The position numbers and the translations under genes were made by a program. From NCBI RefSeq assembly GCF_038595055.1, contig NZ_CP152002.1:4384501-4448500 (forward strand): a DNA stretch of 64,000 nucleotides, given 5' to 3'. Below are positions 42,861-51,588 of this stretch, one piece after another. The stretch's first letter is position 1, and each line of letters begins with the position of its first letter. Source of the DNA: Paenibacillus sp. FSL R7-0345 (lineage in GTDB: Bacteria; Bacillota; Bacilli; Paenibacillales; Paenibacillaceae). The notes below the pieces were generated by a model. It ran no database searches, had not been told where the DNA came from, and saw nothing but the letters and a program-made list of their open reading frames with translations.

Positions 42861-45800
42861 TCATCCTAACTTTTTAAGCTTCATATCCTCAATATCCAGA
42901 ATGCTTTGATAAAAATCGGATTGGGATTCTTTGTGTGAAATTCCGATGACCATTGTATCAGGTAATTCCTTGCGCAGCAGTCTATATAAATCCGCTTCTC
43001 TGGATCCATAAAGGTCTGTTGTCGCTTCATCAATTAATAATAATTCCGGCTTGAGCAGCAAACATCTTCCCATATTAAGCAACTGCTTTTCTCCTTGGCT
43101 AAACATGTCTTGTTCAGTAGTCATATCTTGTTCAAGAGAGCTTATTCTGCCTTTAAGATTTAACTTATCAAGCATGGACCATATTTCCTGATCCATACAT
43201 TGCTGCTCAGGATCTAAGTTTTCTCTAAGGGTTCCGGGGTAGAGCATCGGCCGTTGGGGCAATGTTATGATTTTTTTTGCTAATATGCTTTCTGGAATAT
43301 GCTTAACATTAATGCTCCCAAGCAGAATCTCCCCATCATAATCCATGCATTGCATGAGGCAGTAAAATAAAGTAGACTTTCCACTCCCCGTTCTGCCTTT
43401 AATCAATAAGTGTTCTTTTTGTTCAAGTTTCAATGTCAATCCCGAAATGAGAGGCTTCGAATCATTATATCGAACGCTCAAATTCCGGATAGTCAGCCCC
43501 CCGTATGTATCCGAGCCCGATGACAGGTATGAACCTTCATTCGGTCTATCCGTTCCAAGCCCCAAAATTCTTTCAAGAGAATTCGTACCAATTTCCATAT
43601 GCCGAAGATCTCGGAGCAGAACCTCAAAATTAGAGAAAGCAGTTAATGTATAGGTTAAGGTAACATAAATTACAGCTGAGTTTCCCAAAAAACCCTTTAC
43701 ACTCATAAGAATTAGGAAAGCAGAAAATGTGATATACCCTGCAACCTCCATCCAGAACAAATAATACCTGTTAACAGATTGTCTTGTATATTCAGCATTT
43801 TGGGCATAAGAGATTTTTTCGGTCCAACTTGCCGTTAAAAAAGCCTGCAGCCTTTTCCTCCTCACATAACTGGAATCTGCCGCCGCTGTTTTCAGAAGAG
43901 CAAGACATGGCTCGTGGGCTTCATTTGCTATTTTAGATGTAATCTTACCTGTAACCCGGACCTCCTTCTGAATTCTGTTAAAAAAGAATAAAAAGACACC
44001 CAGAACAAGAATCATATAAGCATCCGAATAGGCTATAAGCAGGGCTGCAGTAATAATTTTAAAAAATGATTCTAACAGATTACTGACATAACCGCTCATA
44101 TCCATATCTATTACTTTCATGTCATTGGAAAAACGGGCCGATAGAGCTCCATTTTCCTGTTTACTGAATTGTAAAAAACTAAGATTGGCTACCCTCTGTA
44201 ATAAATTCTGATGCAGTGTTTCACCAGCCCTGATACTGCCCAGATAAATGATGCTAATACGAATAATGTTTGTTATGACCAGCAAAAAAGCAATACCAAA
44301 ATATATAGCCGAGAAAAAAATGGGGTTCGCTATATCCCCTCCAAAGCGCGGTACGATATATATGGATGCGGCATCGATTATCTGTGCTAAAACAAATAAG
44401 AATACAAAAAGGATCAGTAACGGCTTACTTCCTAACGCTAAAAAGTAATATATTAAAATTCGCAGATTGGATTGCTTCTTCTCAAACTGTACATCTTCCC
44501 TTTCTTTCTGCTGCACAGCCTGCTCTTTGAGCCGTTCTTCTGCCCTCTCTTCATTTCTCAGCGGACTACTGTACTCGACCGGAATAAATTCTGTAATTTT
44601 ATTATAATCTAAATGATTCTTCTGGAAGGTATTCTGAATGCGCCCGCGGTTCATCACGATAACCTGATCAGCCTGCTCAAATAATTCATAATCTAAAGTC
44701 GCAGCCACCATAATTCTCGTTGAATCTTTCCAATATTCCAGAATAAGCTGTTTAAGCACATTTTTTCTGACTCTTAGATCCAGAGAATTTAAGACTTGAT
44801 CAAGCAATACGACTGGCGCGTTCTGGTATGCGGCCCGGGCCAGCAAAATTCTTTTTTTCTGTCCTCCTGATAAATTGACCATATCCGTATTAATAACAGT
44901 AGAATCACCATCATCCCATTGTTCCAAATCCTTGCCCAGTTGACATAAATCTATAACTTTCTGATAATGCGCCTCTTCGTAAGGCTTACTCAATATAATA
45001 TTATTCCTAACGCTCACCGGAAACAACGGGGTATCATCCAGTACCTCTTCACAATGCTGAACATGGCGCATCTCCCCTTTTATACATTCTAAATCACCTG
45101 AGATTGAACGCAGTAGAGCAGTTTTCCCGGAACCCGTTTCTCCGACTATAATAACCAATTGTCCTGGCGTAACATTTAAACTTATGTCATTAAGTAAAAT
45201 CCGGCTACCCTCTGTGAAAGTACGGAATGACGCTTTCTCCATTAAGACCCTTTCAGGTTCTACGGTAACATAACCGCTTTCTTCCACCCCCAGTTCATCC
45301 AGACTTGTATACTCCTGTACTAGCGAAGCTGCTTTAAGACCTTGTCTGGCTGTATTAAGGCTAACCAGAAAATCATTTATACAACGGTCCAGCAGGCCAA
45401 ATACAATAAAGGATGCCATCGTTTTCTCGATACTGAGGGGATATCCAATTAACGAGGAAAAACTGATGCAGATCATGGCAATCAGTGGTATCAAAGAATA
45501 ATTCATTAGTGTTAATATAATTTGCAGCTTACTTTTTTTATGTAGAATTTCCGATTGGCGCAACCGCTCTTTCTTAATTCTGGAAATCAGGTAAGTTGTA
45601 AAATTCATTTGTTTGGCTTCTCTATACTTAATGAGAAAATCATTGATATTATAAAGCCTTTTACTATTTATTTGGCTTAACTCCGTATCCACCTGATTCA
45701 GCTTGCCGAGCAGCCGGGTAAACATCGGAGCAGCGCATAGCAGTATACATCCCATGAATCCGCCCGCTCCCAAATACCAAACCAATAGAGTGACCCCGCA

Positions 45801-46439
45801 TAACACCCCGATTGCATTACTCAGGCCGTCTATAACCCAGACTATACCTCTAAACCAGCTAATCTGATTTCCGTACAAATCAATCAGCTGTCCTGAATGC
45901 CTGCCTGAATCCTTTTTCCGCAAGATATTATTAAAAAGAATATTCCGGTAGCCAAACTCGATTGAAGTTATTAACTTCCAGCGAAAATGCAAAAATTGAG
46001 AATTGGAGATTACCTTCAACATCTGAAGCACCACAAACAGGATAATTCCTCCCCATGCTTTTCCGTGCGCCTCCGAACTATTGTCAATAATCGAGCGAAG
46101 GATGCCGGGAAAAAAATAGGGAACAGAGAACTGTAGAGCCAGCGTAAGTAGCGCAAGCAGCCCGTAAGCCAGAAAGGAGAACTTCAGCTGTCGTATGATA
46201 TGAATTATCAAGGGCTTTACACTTTTTTGTTTCCGGACAAATCCGGATTCTTCTTTAAACTTACTTGTCCCGTAGGTCGAGGGAATAACCAAGCACGCTT
46301 CACGTATAGCACTCATCGGCTGCTTTTCACTTATTGCCTTTTTTATAAAAGGACGTGTCCAATTGAAAAATATTTTTTGAATAGGATTTGATTTCTCCTC
46401 CAGGGAGCAGCTATGATCCAAATTAGTCAATCTATTCAT
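42861..46439 (-). CDS. Single-chain four-domain ABC exporter (ABCC/MRP-like layout)
   Basis: This 1192-residue protein runs TMD1-NBD1-TMD2-NBD2. Most bacterial exporters are half-size dimers. The N-terminal PIQKIFFNWTRPFIKKA resembles the L0 region of eukaryotic ABCC/MRP proteins, and PGTLRENLDPEQQCMDQEIW in NBD2 resembles their Q-loop region. NBD1: Walker A GETGSGKT (433-440) and LSGGQ (523-527), but Gln548 replaces the catalytic Glu (VVLLDQ) and the switch His is absent. NBD2: Walker A GRTGSGKS (1015-1022), Glu1138 and His1169 are intact, but the signature is FSQGE (1113-1117). One complete ATP site is thus expected. It lies 79 bp after the radical SAM gene and probably exports the modified peptide. 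Confidence 0.88.
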   Translation of the reverse strand: MNRLTNLDHSCSLEEKSNPIQKIFFNWTRPFIKKAISEKQPMSAIREACLVIPSTYGTSKFKEESGFVRKQKSVKPLIIHIIRQLKFSFLAYGLLALLTLALQFSVPYFFPGILRSIIDNSSEAHGKAWGGIILFVVLQMLKVISNSQFLHFRWKLITSIEFGYRNILFNNILRKKDSGRHSGQLIDLYGNQISWFRGIVWVIDGLSNAIGVLCGVTLLVWYLGAGGFMGCILLCAAPMFTRLLGKLNQVDTELSQINSKRLYNINDFLIKYREAKQMNFTTYLISRIKKERLRQSEILHKKSKLQIILTLMNYSLIPLIAMICISFSSLIGYPLSIEKTMASFIVFGLLDRCINDFLVSLNTARQGLKAASLVQEYTSLDELGVEESGYVTVEPERVLMEKASFRTFTEGSRILLNDISLNVTPGQLVIIVGETGSGKTALLRSISGDLECIKGEMRHVQHCEEVLDDTPLFPVSVRNNIILSKPYEEAHYQKVIDLCQLGKDLEQWDDGDSTVINTDMVNLSGGQKKRILLARAAYQNAPVVLLDQVLNSLDLRVRKNVLKQLILEYWKDSTRIMVAATLDYELFEQADQVIVMNRGRIQNTFQKNHLDYNKITEFIPVEYSSPLRNEERAEERLKEQAVQQKEREDVQFEKKQSNLRILIYYFLALGSKPLLILFVFLFVLAQIIDAASIYIVPRFGGDIANPIFFSAIYFGIAFLLVITNIIRISIIYLGSIRAGETLHQNLLQRVANLSFLQFSKQENGALSARFSNDMKVIDMDMSGYVSNLLESFFKIITAALLIAYSDAYMILVLGVFLFFFNRIQKEVRVTGKITSKIANEAHEPCLALLKTAAADSSYVRRKRLQAFLTASWTEKISYAQNAEYTRQSVNRYYLFWMEVAGYITFSAFLILMSVKGFLGNSAVIYVTLTYTLTAFSNFEVLLRDLRHMEIGTNSLERILGLGTDRPNEGSYLSSGSDTYGGLTIRNLSVRYNDSKPLISGLTLKLEQKEHLLIKGRTGSGKSTLFYCLMQCMDYDGEILLGSINVKHIPESILAKKIITLPQRPMLYPGTLRENLDPEQQCMDQEIWSMLDKLNLKGRISSLEQDMTTEQDMFSQGEKQLLNMGRCLLLKPELLLIDEATTDLYGSREADLYRLLRKELPDTMVIGISHKESQSDFYQSILDIEDMKLKKLG

Positions 46440-46480
46440 CCCTTCAATATATAACGGAATTGGTTAGCATAATCAAGCAA

Positions 46481-46506
46481 AGCCCCATCCGGTAAAGATG
46501 GAGCCT
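46481..46506 (-). other. Hairpin between radical SAM and exporter genes
   Basis: On the minus strand AGGCTCCATC pairs with GATGGGGCTT (a G-U wobble included) in the 79-nt gap, followed by TGCTT. It could partly attenuate transcription into the exporter gene or stabilise the upstream message. Confidence 0.5.
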
Positions 46507-46518
46507 GGATGTATGTTT

Positions 46519-47961
46519 TTAGGTTGTTATGTAATCTGTCCTGTTTTCAGCCTCAGGCAATTGCACGCTGATCTCCTCAAAATAACGTTCGAGCAGACCT
46601 CTGACAATGTGCTTTATTGTTTTACAGTATGCTTCATCGTAGTTATAGATGTCGTCAAATTCATTTTCAACAGCTCCTGTACAATTGCCTGAACAGAATC
46701 CTTCCAGCTCACAATTGATACAGCCAGTGGAATTAGAGTACGCTCTCATACCATAGTAACGATAAGCCTCACTGGAAAAAATATCCTGAAACGAATCTGT
46801 ATTCCCTAACTTTTTGGAAGTCGTTTTACAGGCATATGCATTACCATCAGGCTCGATACTGATTAGCCGGCCAATGGTCGGACAGGTTTTCCAGGCTCTT
46901 CTTTCCATCCATTCATCCGGATGAACAATCCCCCAGAAAGACTGATACCAATAACCCGATAACAAGACTCCTTGAGCCTTGGCATAATCATACGCAGCCA
47001 AAATCCGTTCAGCAATCTCTATAGAACCGAATTTTCTATAAAATTCAAAATCAAAGGACATGATAATTTCAATGCTTTTAATTCCCATCTTTTTGGCGTA
47101 ATCTATGAGTTCGTAATTAAAATGAGCCCAGGTTTCCTCGGACATTACCGACTGCAGCTCAATATTAATATTAAAATCCCTAAGCTTGCCGATATTTTTA
47201 TCCAGAGTACTCCATTTTATTAAATTGTTGCCCTCTCCGCGAAACTCACCAGTGAGATAATCAATATAATCAATGCTGACTGCTACACGCACCTTATGCT
47301 CAGCTAACAGTCCCAAAATGCTGGAAGGCAGATATGAACCATTTGTCGTTACTCCATATTCCAAAATGACTCCTCTATTTATACCGTCACCAAAATATGT
47401 TAATACTTCTTCTATAAGTTTACTGTTCAAAAAAGGCTCCCCGCCGAAAAATTCAACAGACAGTTTGTTTTTCCCATTCTGGCGAATGGTTTCAATTGAT
47501 TTTTCAATGGCCTCTTTTGCAACTTCGAAAGACATTGCCTGCTGCGGAAATCTTACCATGTCTGTGTCTGTCTGCTGACCGGAATCATTATAATCGAAAG
47601 TGCTGCAAAAACAATAGCTGCAACTCATATTACATTTGTTGGTTGTCGAAAGATGTACCCTGTCAAAGTATGTTCCTGTATGTAATTCTTGCTGTCTTTG
47701 ATCCAGCTCCCACTCTAATAAAGCCCGTTCATCTTCCTCTATTTTATATAAGTAGTTCAATTGCAGCAGCTCATTAAACATTTCCTCACCGAAATAGTTT
47801 AATATTTCATTTTTCGAAACTGTTTGGCGGCTATCAAAAAAATCATTACACTCCTTTGAGACTATCCTTCCATTCCCATATAAAGCGTTATACATATAAT
47901 AATAATCATCTGTTATAGAATATCGAATCAAGTTAGGTGCCTGTTTAAAAAGAGTCTCCAT
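46519..47961 (-). CDS. Radical SAM/SPASM peptide maturase
   Basis: This is a 480-residue enzyme. An N-terminal region (about 10-75, RYSITDDYYYMYNALYGNGR...FNELLQLNYLY) has the look of a PqqD-like peptide-recognition wing. The radical SAM core has CNMSCSYC (Cys110, 114, 117) to hold the SAM-cleaving 4Fe-4S cluster, then FFGGEPFLN and TTNGSYLP. A C-terminal SPASM domain has seven Cys (TCPTIG, AYAC, GCINC, GFCSGNC, EAYC) for auxiliary clusters. Such enzymes install thioether or carbon-carbon crosslinks in ribosomal peptides. It starts with GGAGG before the ATG and lies 76 nt after a 25-residue peptide gene, the likely substrate. Confidence 0.93.
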   Translation of the reverse strand: METLFKQAPNLIRYSITDDYYYMYNALYGNGRIVSKECNDFFDSRQTVSKNEILNYFGEEMFNELLQLNYLYKIEEDERALLEWELDQRQQELHTGTYFDRVHLSTTNKCNMSCSYCFCSTFDYNDSGQQTDTDMVRFPQQAMSFEVAKEAIEKSIETIRQNGKNKLSVEFFGGEPFLNSKLIEEVLTYFGDGINRGVILEYGVTTNGSYLPSSILGLLAEHKVRVAVSIDYIDYLTGEFRGEGNNLIKWSTLDKNIGKLRDFNINIELQSVMSEETWAHFNYELIDYAKKMGIKSIEIIMSFDFEFYRKFGSIEIAERILAAYDYAKAQGVLLSGYWYQSFWGIVHPDEWMERRAWKTCPTIGRLISIEPDGNAYACKTTSKKLGNTDSFQDIFSSEAYRYYGMRAYSNSTGCINCELEGFCSGNCTGAVENEFDDIYNYDEAYCKTIKHIVRGLLERYFEEISVQLPEAENRTDYITT

Positions 47962-47988
47962 ATTTTAGCCTCCAATGTAAATTAGAAG

Positions 47989-48023
47989 GGACATCCATGA
48001 ACCTTATTGGTTCACAGATATCC
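47989..48023 (-). promoter_or_regulatory. Strong hairpin between precursor peptide and radical SAM genes
   Basis: GGATATCTGTGAACC and GGTTCATGGATGTCC can form a continuous 15-bp stem with three G-U pairs and a 5-nt loop (AATAA). There is no T run, so it is not a classic terminator. Its place right after a tiny structural gene suggests 3' protection of the precursor message, or lowered expression of the enzyme relative to its substrate. Confidence 0.65.
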
Positions 48024-48037
48024 CCGGTTTGGTATCC

Positions 48038-48115
48038 TTAACAAGGACGGTTGGTTGTCAATGGATCCAGGTTAGGTTTTACAGACGAAGGATGAATAAT
48101 TACCGGTTTTTTCAT
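48038..48115 (-). CDS. Putative 25-residue RiPP precursor peptide
   Basis: ATG at 48113-48115 is preceded by GGGAGGTG, one of the best ribosome sites in the window. The peptide starts MKKPVIIHPSS and ends NLDPLTTNRPC, with its only Cys as the last residue. It contains four Pro, and Ser/Thr/Asn near the C-terminus. There is no hydrophobic signal and no GG leader site. It lies directly upstream of a radical SAM/SPASM gene and an exporter on the same strand, the standard place for a precursor. The coding call rests on ribosome site and context; I cannot place it in a named precursor family. Confidence 0.7.
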   Translation of the reverse strand: MKKPVIIHPSSVKPNLDPLTTNRPC

Positions 48116-48284
48116 AATTCCACCTCCCTTTCTATGCTTAACCCTGGGAATCTGAAGATGTAATAATAAATTATTTATGAGATTTTTTCCCATAAGTTAT
48201 AATTAATATTAGTTTATTTATCGAGGTTATAATGTTATAAATATCATATTTTCATTTTTTTGTTTATTAAACCATTTAAAATAC
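48116..48284. other. A/T-rich upstream region of the peptide operon
   Basis: This is very A/T-rich DNA between the precursor start and the next terminator. It must contain the promoter, with several TATAAT-like strings on the minus strand (for example near 48200-48240), but I cannot choose one with confidence. No gene is seen. Confidence 0.4.
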
Positions 48285-48310
48285 AAAAAAAGCCCATCGC
48301 TGGGATGGAC
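48285..48310 (-). terminator. Terminator upstream of the peptide operon
   Basis: On the minus strand GTCCATC pairs with GATGGGC (one G-U) and runs into TTTTTTT (48285-48291). It isolates the peptide operon from transcription out of the Mgl side. Confidence 0.65.
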
Positions 48311-48380
48311 CTCATTCATACTTGTAATTCGCCTAACGATAAACAATTAGCTCTGTGTTATAGCTAAAAACGCAAAAAAC

Positions 48381-48428
48381 TGCATTTTCATTAAATCGGA
48401 GATTTAATCTACCGTTAATGAAATGCAA
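48381..48428. repeat. Inverted repeat at the edge of the IS630 fragment
   Basis: TGCATTTTCATTAA and TTAATGAAATGCA form an imperfect 13-bp hairpin around a 20-nt loop. The right arm overlaps the first codons of the transposase fragment, so the left arm may be an inverted scrap of it. Confidence 0.5.
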
Positions 48429-48603
48429 TTTCTTCTACACGAAAGCTACTTACACGCTGGCACGAGCGGGCAAAGAGGAACAGAAACAATTCCGCGGAGT
48501 CACTCTACCGGAGCTTAAAGAGCAATTAAACCAAGGAGAAATCGACCATCTTTTATTTGAAGATGAATCCATGATAAGGGCCTATTTGACTTTGCAGTAC
48601 AAC
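48418..48603 (+). pseudogene. Internal fragment of an IS630-family transposase
   Basis: The frame reads YTKATYTLARAGKEEQKQF, a linker, then GEIDHLLFEDESMIRAYLTL and QYNW. This matches the segment around the first catalytic Asp (FEDES) of IS630-type transposases. The helix-turn-helix, second Asp and final Asp/Glu are missing, and the reading turns to unrelated A/T-rich codons after QYNW. It is a both-ends-truncated relic. Confidence 0.7.
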
Positions 48604-48714
48604 TGGTGCATTAATTTAAATATTAATCATTATCATTAAAAATCTTTAAAAGCACTTAAATTATCCCTATGGTTTAGTGCCGCTTGTATTGTTACGGATC
48701 GCAGCAATCGAAAC

Positions 48715-48758
48715 AGCAAAAAACGTTTGCTATGTACTGCTAGCAAACGTTTTTTGCT
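48715..48758. terminator. Bidirectional terminator after the mgl operon
   Basis: AGCAAAAAACGTTTGCT (48715-48731) and AGCAAACGTTTTTTGCT (48742-48758) are perfect 17-bp inverted repeats, 59 bp past the mglC stop. Confidence 0.8.
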
Positions 48759-48816
48759 GCTCTCCCCACCTTGGCGGGGTGACGGGAGTGACGCCCAGAC
48801 ACCGAGACTCCCAAGC

Positions 48817-49824
48817 CTACTTCTTCGACGAGTACTTCCGCATATCAAACGATACCGCAGCGATGATAATTAAGCCTTTAATGATCAATTGATAATAAGG
48901 GCTAATGCCGATAAAGGTCAGACCGTAGTTAATGAGGGTGAAGATGATAACCCCGACGAGTACACCCGGAACAGTACCGATACCGCCTGTAGTAGATACG
49001 CCGCCGACTACGCAGGCTGCGATGGCATCAAGCTCGTACATGTTACCATAGTTGTTCGTAGCGCCGCCTGTTCTTGCTGCTTCAAGTACACCAGCCAGAC
49101 CGTAGAGGGCACCAGCAATCGCGTAGATGTAGATCAGGTTCTTGGATACGTTGATACCGGATACCTTGGCAGCCTGCATGTTGCCGCCGATGGCGTACAT
49201 GTTTTTGCCGAGCTTGGTTTTGTTGAACAGCACCCAGACAATGGCCGCGACGACTATCGCTATTATGACGATATAAGGTATCGAATACTGGCCGCTGCCG
49301 ATGAAGCCGGAGCCGATCTTGGTGAAGTCAGGACGCAGACCGCCGATTGGCTGGGACTGGTTCGGGTCCATATCGAAGTACAGGGAGTTCAGACCGTAGA
49401 CGATGAGCATCGTACCGAGAGTGGCAATGAACGGTGGCACATTGAGCTTGGAAACGATGATCCCGTTAATTAAGCCGCAGAGGAGACCTGCAATGATGGC
49501 AATTACGATTGGAAGCAATACATGCACCTGCGGCAGATCCGGGAAGAAACGACGGGAATAATCCGGGATTTGCAGCATCGATGCCGAGATAACAGCGGTG
49601 AAGCCGACTACGCGTCCTGCCGATAAGTCGGTACCTGCTGTAATCAGGATGAAGGCCACCCCGAGGGCGATAATGACACGGGTTGAAGACTGGATCAATA
49701 CGTCACGCAAAGTGTTAATCGACATAAAGCTTGGTTCGTATACGATAATTCCCATTATAAGAATAACAAGTACGATATAGATCGCATTCTGGGTTATAAA
49801 GGATTGTGCTTTTTTTACATCCAT
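48817..49824 (-). CDS. mglC: Galactose/methyl-galactoside-type ABC permease
   Basis: This is a 335-residue permease of the RbsC/MglC family with about eight to ten membrane segments. Diagnostic stretches: AFILITAGTDLSAGRVVGFTAV (about 55-76), GLINGIIVSKLNVPPFIATLGTM (about 113-135) and ARTGGATNNYGNMYELDAIAACVVGGVSTTGGIGTVPG (about 245-282). AAGGAGG precedes the ATG. It is the third gene of mglB-mglA-mglC, 107 bp after mglA. It forms the homodimeric channel for sugar uptake. Confidence 0.92.
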   Translation of the reverse strand: MDVKKAQSFITQNAIYIVLVILIMGIIVYEPSFMSINTLRDVLIQSSTRVIIALGVAFILITAGTDLSAGRVVGFTAVISASMLQIPDYSRRFFPDLPQVHVLLPIVIAIIAGLLCGLINGIIVSKLNVPPFIATLGTMLIVYGLNSLYFDMDPNQSQPIGGLRPDFTKIGSGFIGSGQYSIPYIVIIAIVVAAIVWVLFNKTKLGKNMYAIGGNMQAAKVSGINVSKNLIYIYAIAGALYGLAGVLEAARTGGATNNYGNMYELDAIAACVVGGVSTTGGIGTVPGVLVGVIIFTLINYGLTFIGISPYYQLIIKGLIIIAAVSFDMRKYSSKK

Positions 49825-49931
49825 GAGTAGTGTTCCTCCTTAAGTGTTACGCGAAGTTTTACGATTCTAATGTGAGCTGAACCAGCTGTACCGGAAGCAC
49901 ATCTGACTTCGCTGTTCTGGCTGCTCCTATC

Positions 49932-51443
49932 CTAATGCTGTGCGGCGAGACGCATAACTTCGGTTTCCGTAGCCTGGTCGCCTTCTAATATTCCTGTAAG
50001 CTTTCCTTCAGACATCACCATTACACGGTCAGACATCCCCAGCAGCTCCGGCATCTCGGATGAGATCATGATGATGCTCTTGCCCTGCTTCGCCAGGTCG
50101 GCAATGATGGAATAAATCTCAAATTTGGCACCGACGTCAATTCCGCGGGTCGGCTCATCGAGCAGCAGAACTTCAGGCTCGGTCAGCAGCCATCTGGCCA
50201 GCAGCACCTTTTGCTGGTTACCGCCGGAGAGGTTCATAATCTGTACCTTGGTGGTCGGTGTCTTGGTGCGGAGCTTCTCGATCATCCGGTCGACCTCAAC
50301 CTTTTTCTTCTTGCCGTCAAGCAGCAGGTAGGGTTTACGGTAGCGGTCGAGGTTGGCAATCGCCCCGTTTTCATGAACAGACAGCACCGGGAAAATACCG
50401 GTCACACGGCGCTCTTCCGTCAGCAGCGCCAGCCCGTGCTTTTTGGCATCCTGCGGTGAATTGATGTTAACCTTTTTACCGTCGATGGAGATACTGCCGG
50501 ACTGAATCGCCCGCAGTCCGAACAGGGCTTCAATGACCTCGGTCCGCTGTGCACCCACGAGTCCGCCTACCCCGAGAATTTCGCCCCGTCTAAGATTGAA
50601 CGAGACATCCTTAAACGATCTTGGTTCCGGAGAGGTCAGGCCTTCTACCTTCAGATAGACTTCGCCGGGAACATTGCTGCGTTCCGGGAAGCGGTTCGTC
50701 AGGTCACGGCCGACCATTCGGGAGATAATCAGGTCCGTTGTCAGCTCGGCTGACGGCCAGGTGCCGATTTTTTTACCGTCACGCATAATGGTTACTTCAT
50801 CAGAGATTTCCAGAATCTCTTCCATCTTGTGAGATATATAGATAATAGCTACGCCTCTTTTTTGCAGGTCCCGGATAATCCGGAACAAATGCTCAACTTC
50901 CACGCTTGTCAGGGAAGAGGTCGGCTCATCCATTACAATAACGCGGGAATGAAAAGAAACGGCCTTCGCGATTTCAATGGATTGGATTTTCGATACAGAC
51001 AGCTTGCCCACCAAGGTTTCGGGACTCAGATCAATATCCAGGTCCTTGAACAGGCTTGCCGTATCCGCATACATTTTTTTGTGGTCAATGAACTGGATCG
51101 GCCCGAAGCCCTTAGTCGGAAAACGTCCCAGCCAGATGTTCTCCATCACGCTCCGGAAAGGTACCGGATGCAGCTCCTGGTGAATCATCGAAATGCCGTG
51201 CCCGAGGGCATCGTTGGAGTTGGTAATATTGGCTTTTTCGCCATCCAGAAAGATCTCACCGGCGTCCGGTGAATAAATGCCAAAGAGACATTTCATCAAT
51301 GTTGATTTTCCGGCCCCGTTTTCGCCCATGAGTGCATGTACCGAACCCGGTCTAACCTTGAGGCTGACTCCATCCAGCGCCTTAACGCCGGGGAATTCTT
51401 TTGTAATATTGTTCATTTCCAGCAAAAACTCAGCATTAGCCAT
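49932..51443 (-). CDS. mglA: Galactose-type sugar ABC importer ATPase (two ATPase domains)
   Basis: This is a 503-residue ATPase with two fused nucleotide-binding domains. Domain 1: Walker A GENGAGKS (about 38-45), Walker B VIVMDEPTSSL. Domain 2 has a degenerate Walker A (GGLVGAQRTEVIEALFG), an intact signature LSGGNQQKVLLARWLL and Walker B LLLDEPTRGIDVGAK. This asymmetry is usual for RbsA/MglA proteins. It sits between the binding protein and permease genes. Confidence 0.93.
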   Translation of the reverse strand: MANAEFLLEMNNITKEFPGVKALDGVSLKVRPGSVHALMGENGAGKSTLMKCLFGIYSPDAGEIFLDGEKANITNSNDALGHGISMIHQELHPVPFRSVMENIWLGRFPTKGFGPIQFIDHKKMYADTASLFKDLDIDLSPETLVGKLSVSKIQSIEIAKAVSFHSRVIVMDEPTSSLTSVEVEHLFRIIRDLQKRGVAIIYISHKMEEILEISDEVTIMRDGKKIGTWPSAELTTDLIISRMVGRDLTNRFPERSNVPGEVYLKVEGLTSPEPRSFKDVSFNLRRGEILGVGGLVGAQRTEVIEALFGLRAIQSGSISIDGKKVNINSPQDAKKHGLALLTEERRVTGIFPVLSVHENGAIANLDRYRKPYLLLDGKKKKVEVDRMIEKLRTKTPTTKVQIMNLSGGNQQKVLLARWLLTEPEVLLLDEPTRGIDVGAKFEIYSIIADLAKQGKSIIMISSEMPELLGMSDRVMVMSEGKLTGILEGDQATETEVMRLAAQH

Positions 51444-51588
51444 GTTGTTACGCCCCCTACGCTTTTTTCTTTTTCCATGAGAGGCACAGCGGTTCTATCC
51501 TGTTCCCTACCCTTAAGGAAGTCCGGAGAGCGGATGGACCCGCTCCCCGGTTATCATTTTTATCTATTAGATCTGTTACCAGAAGCTA

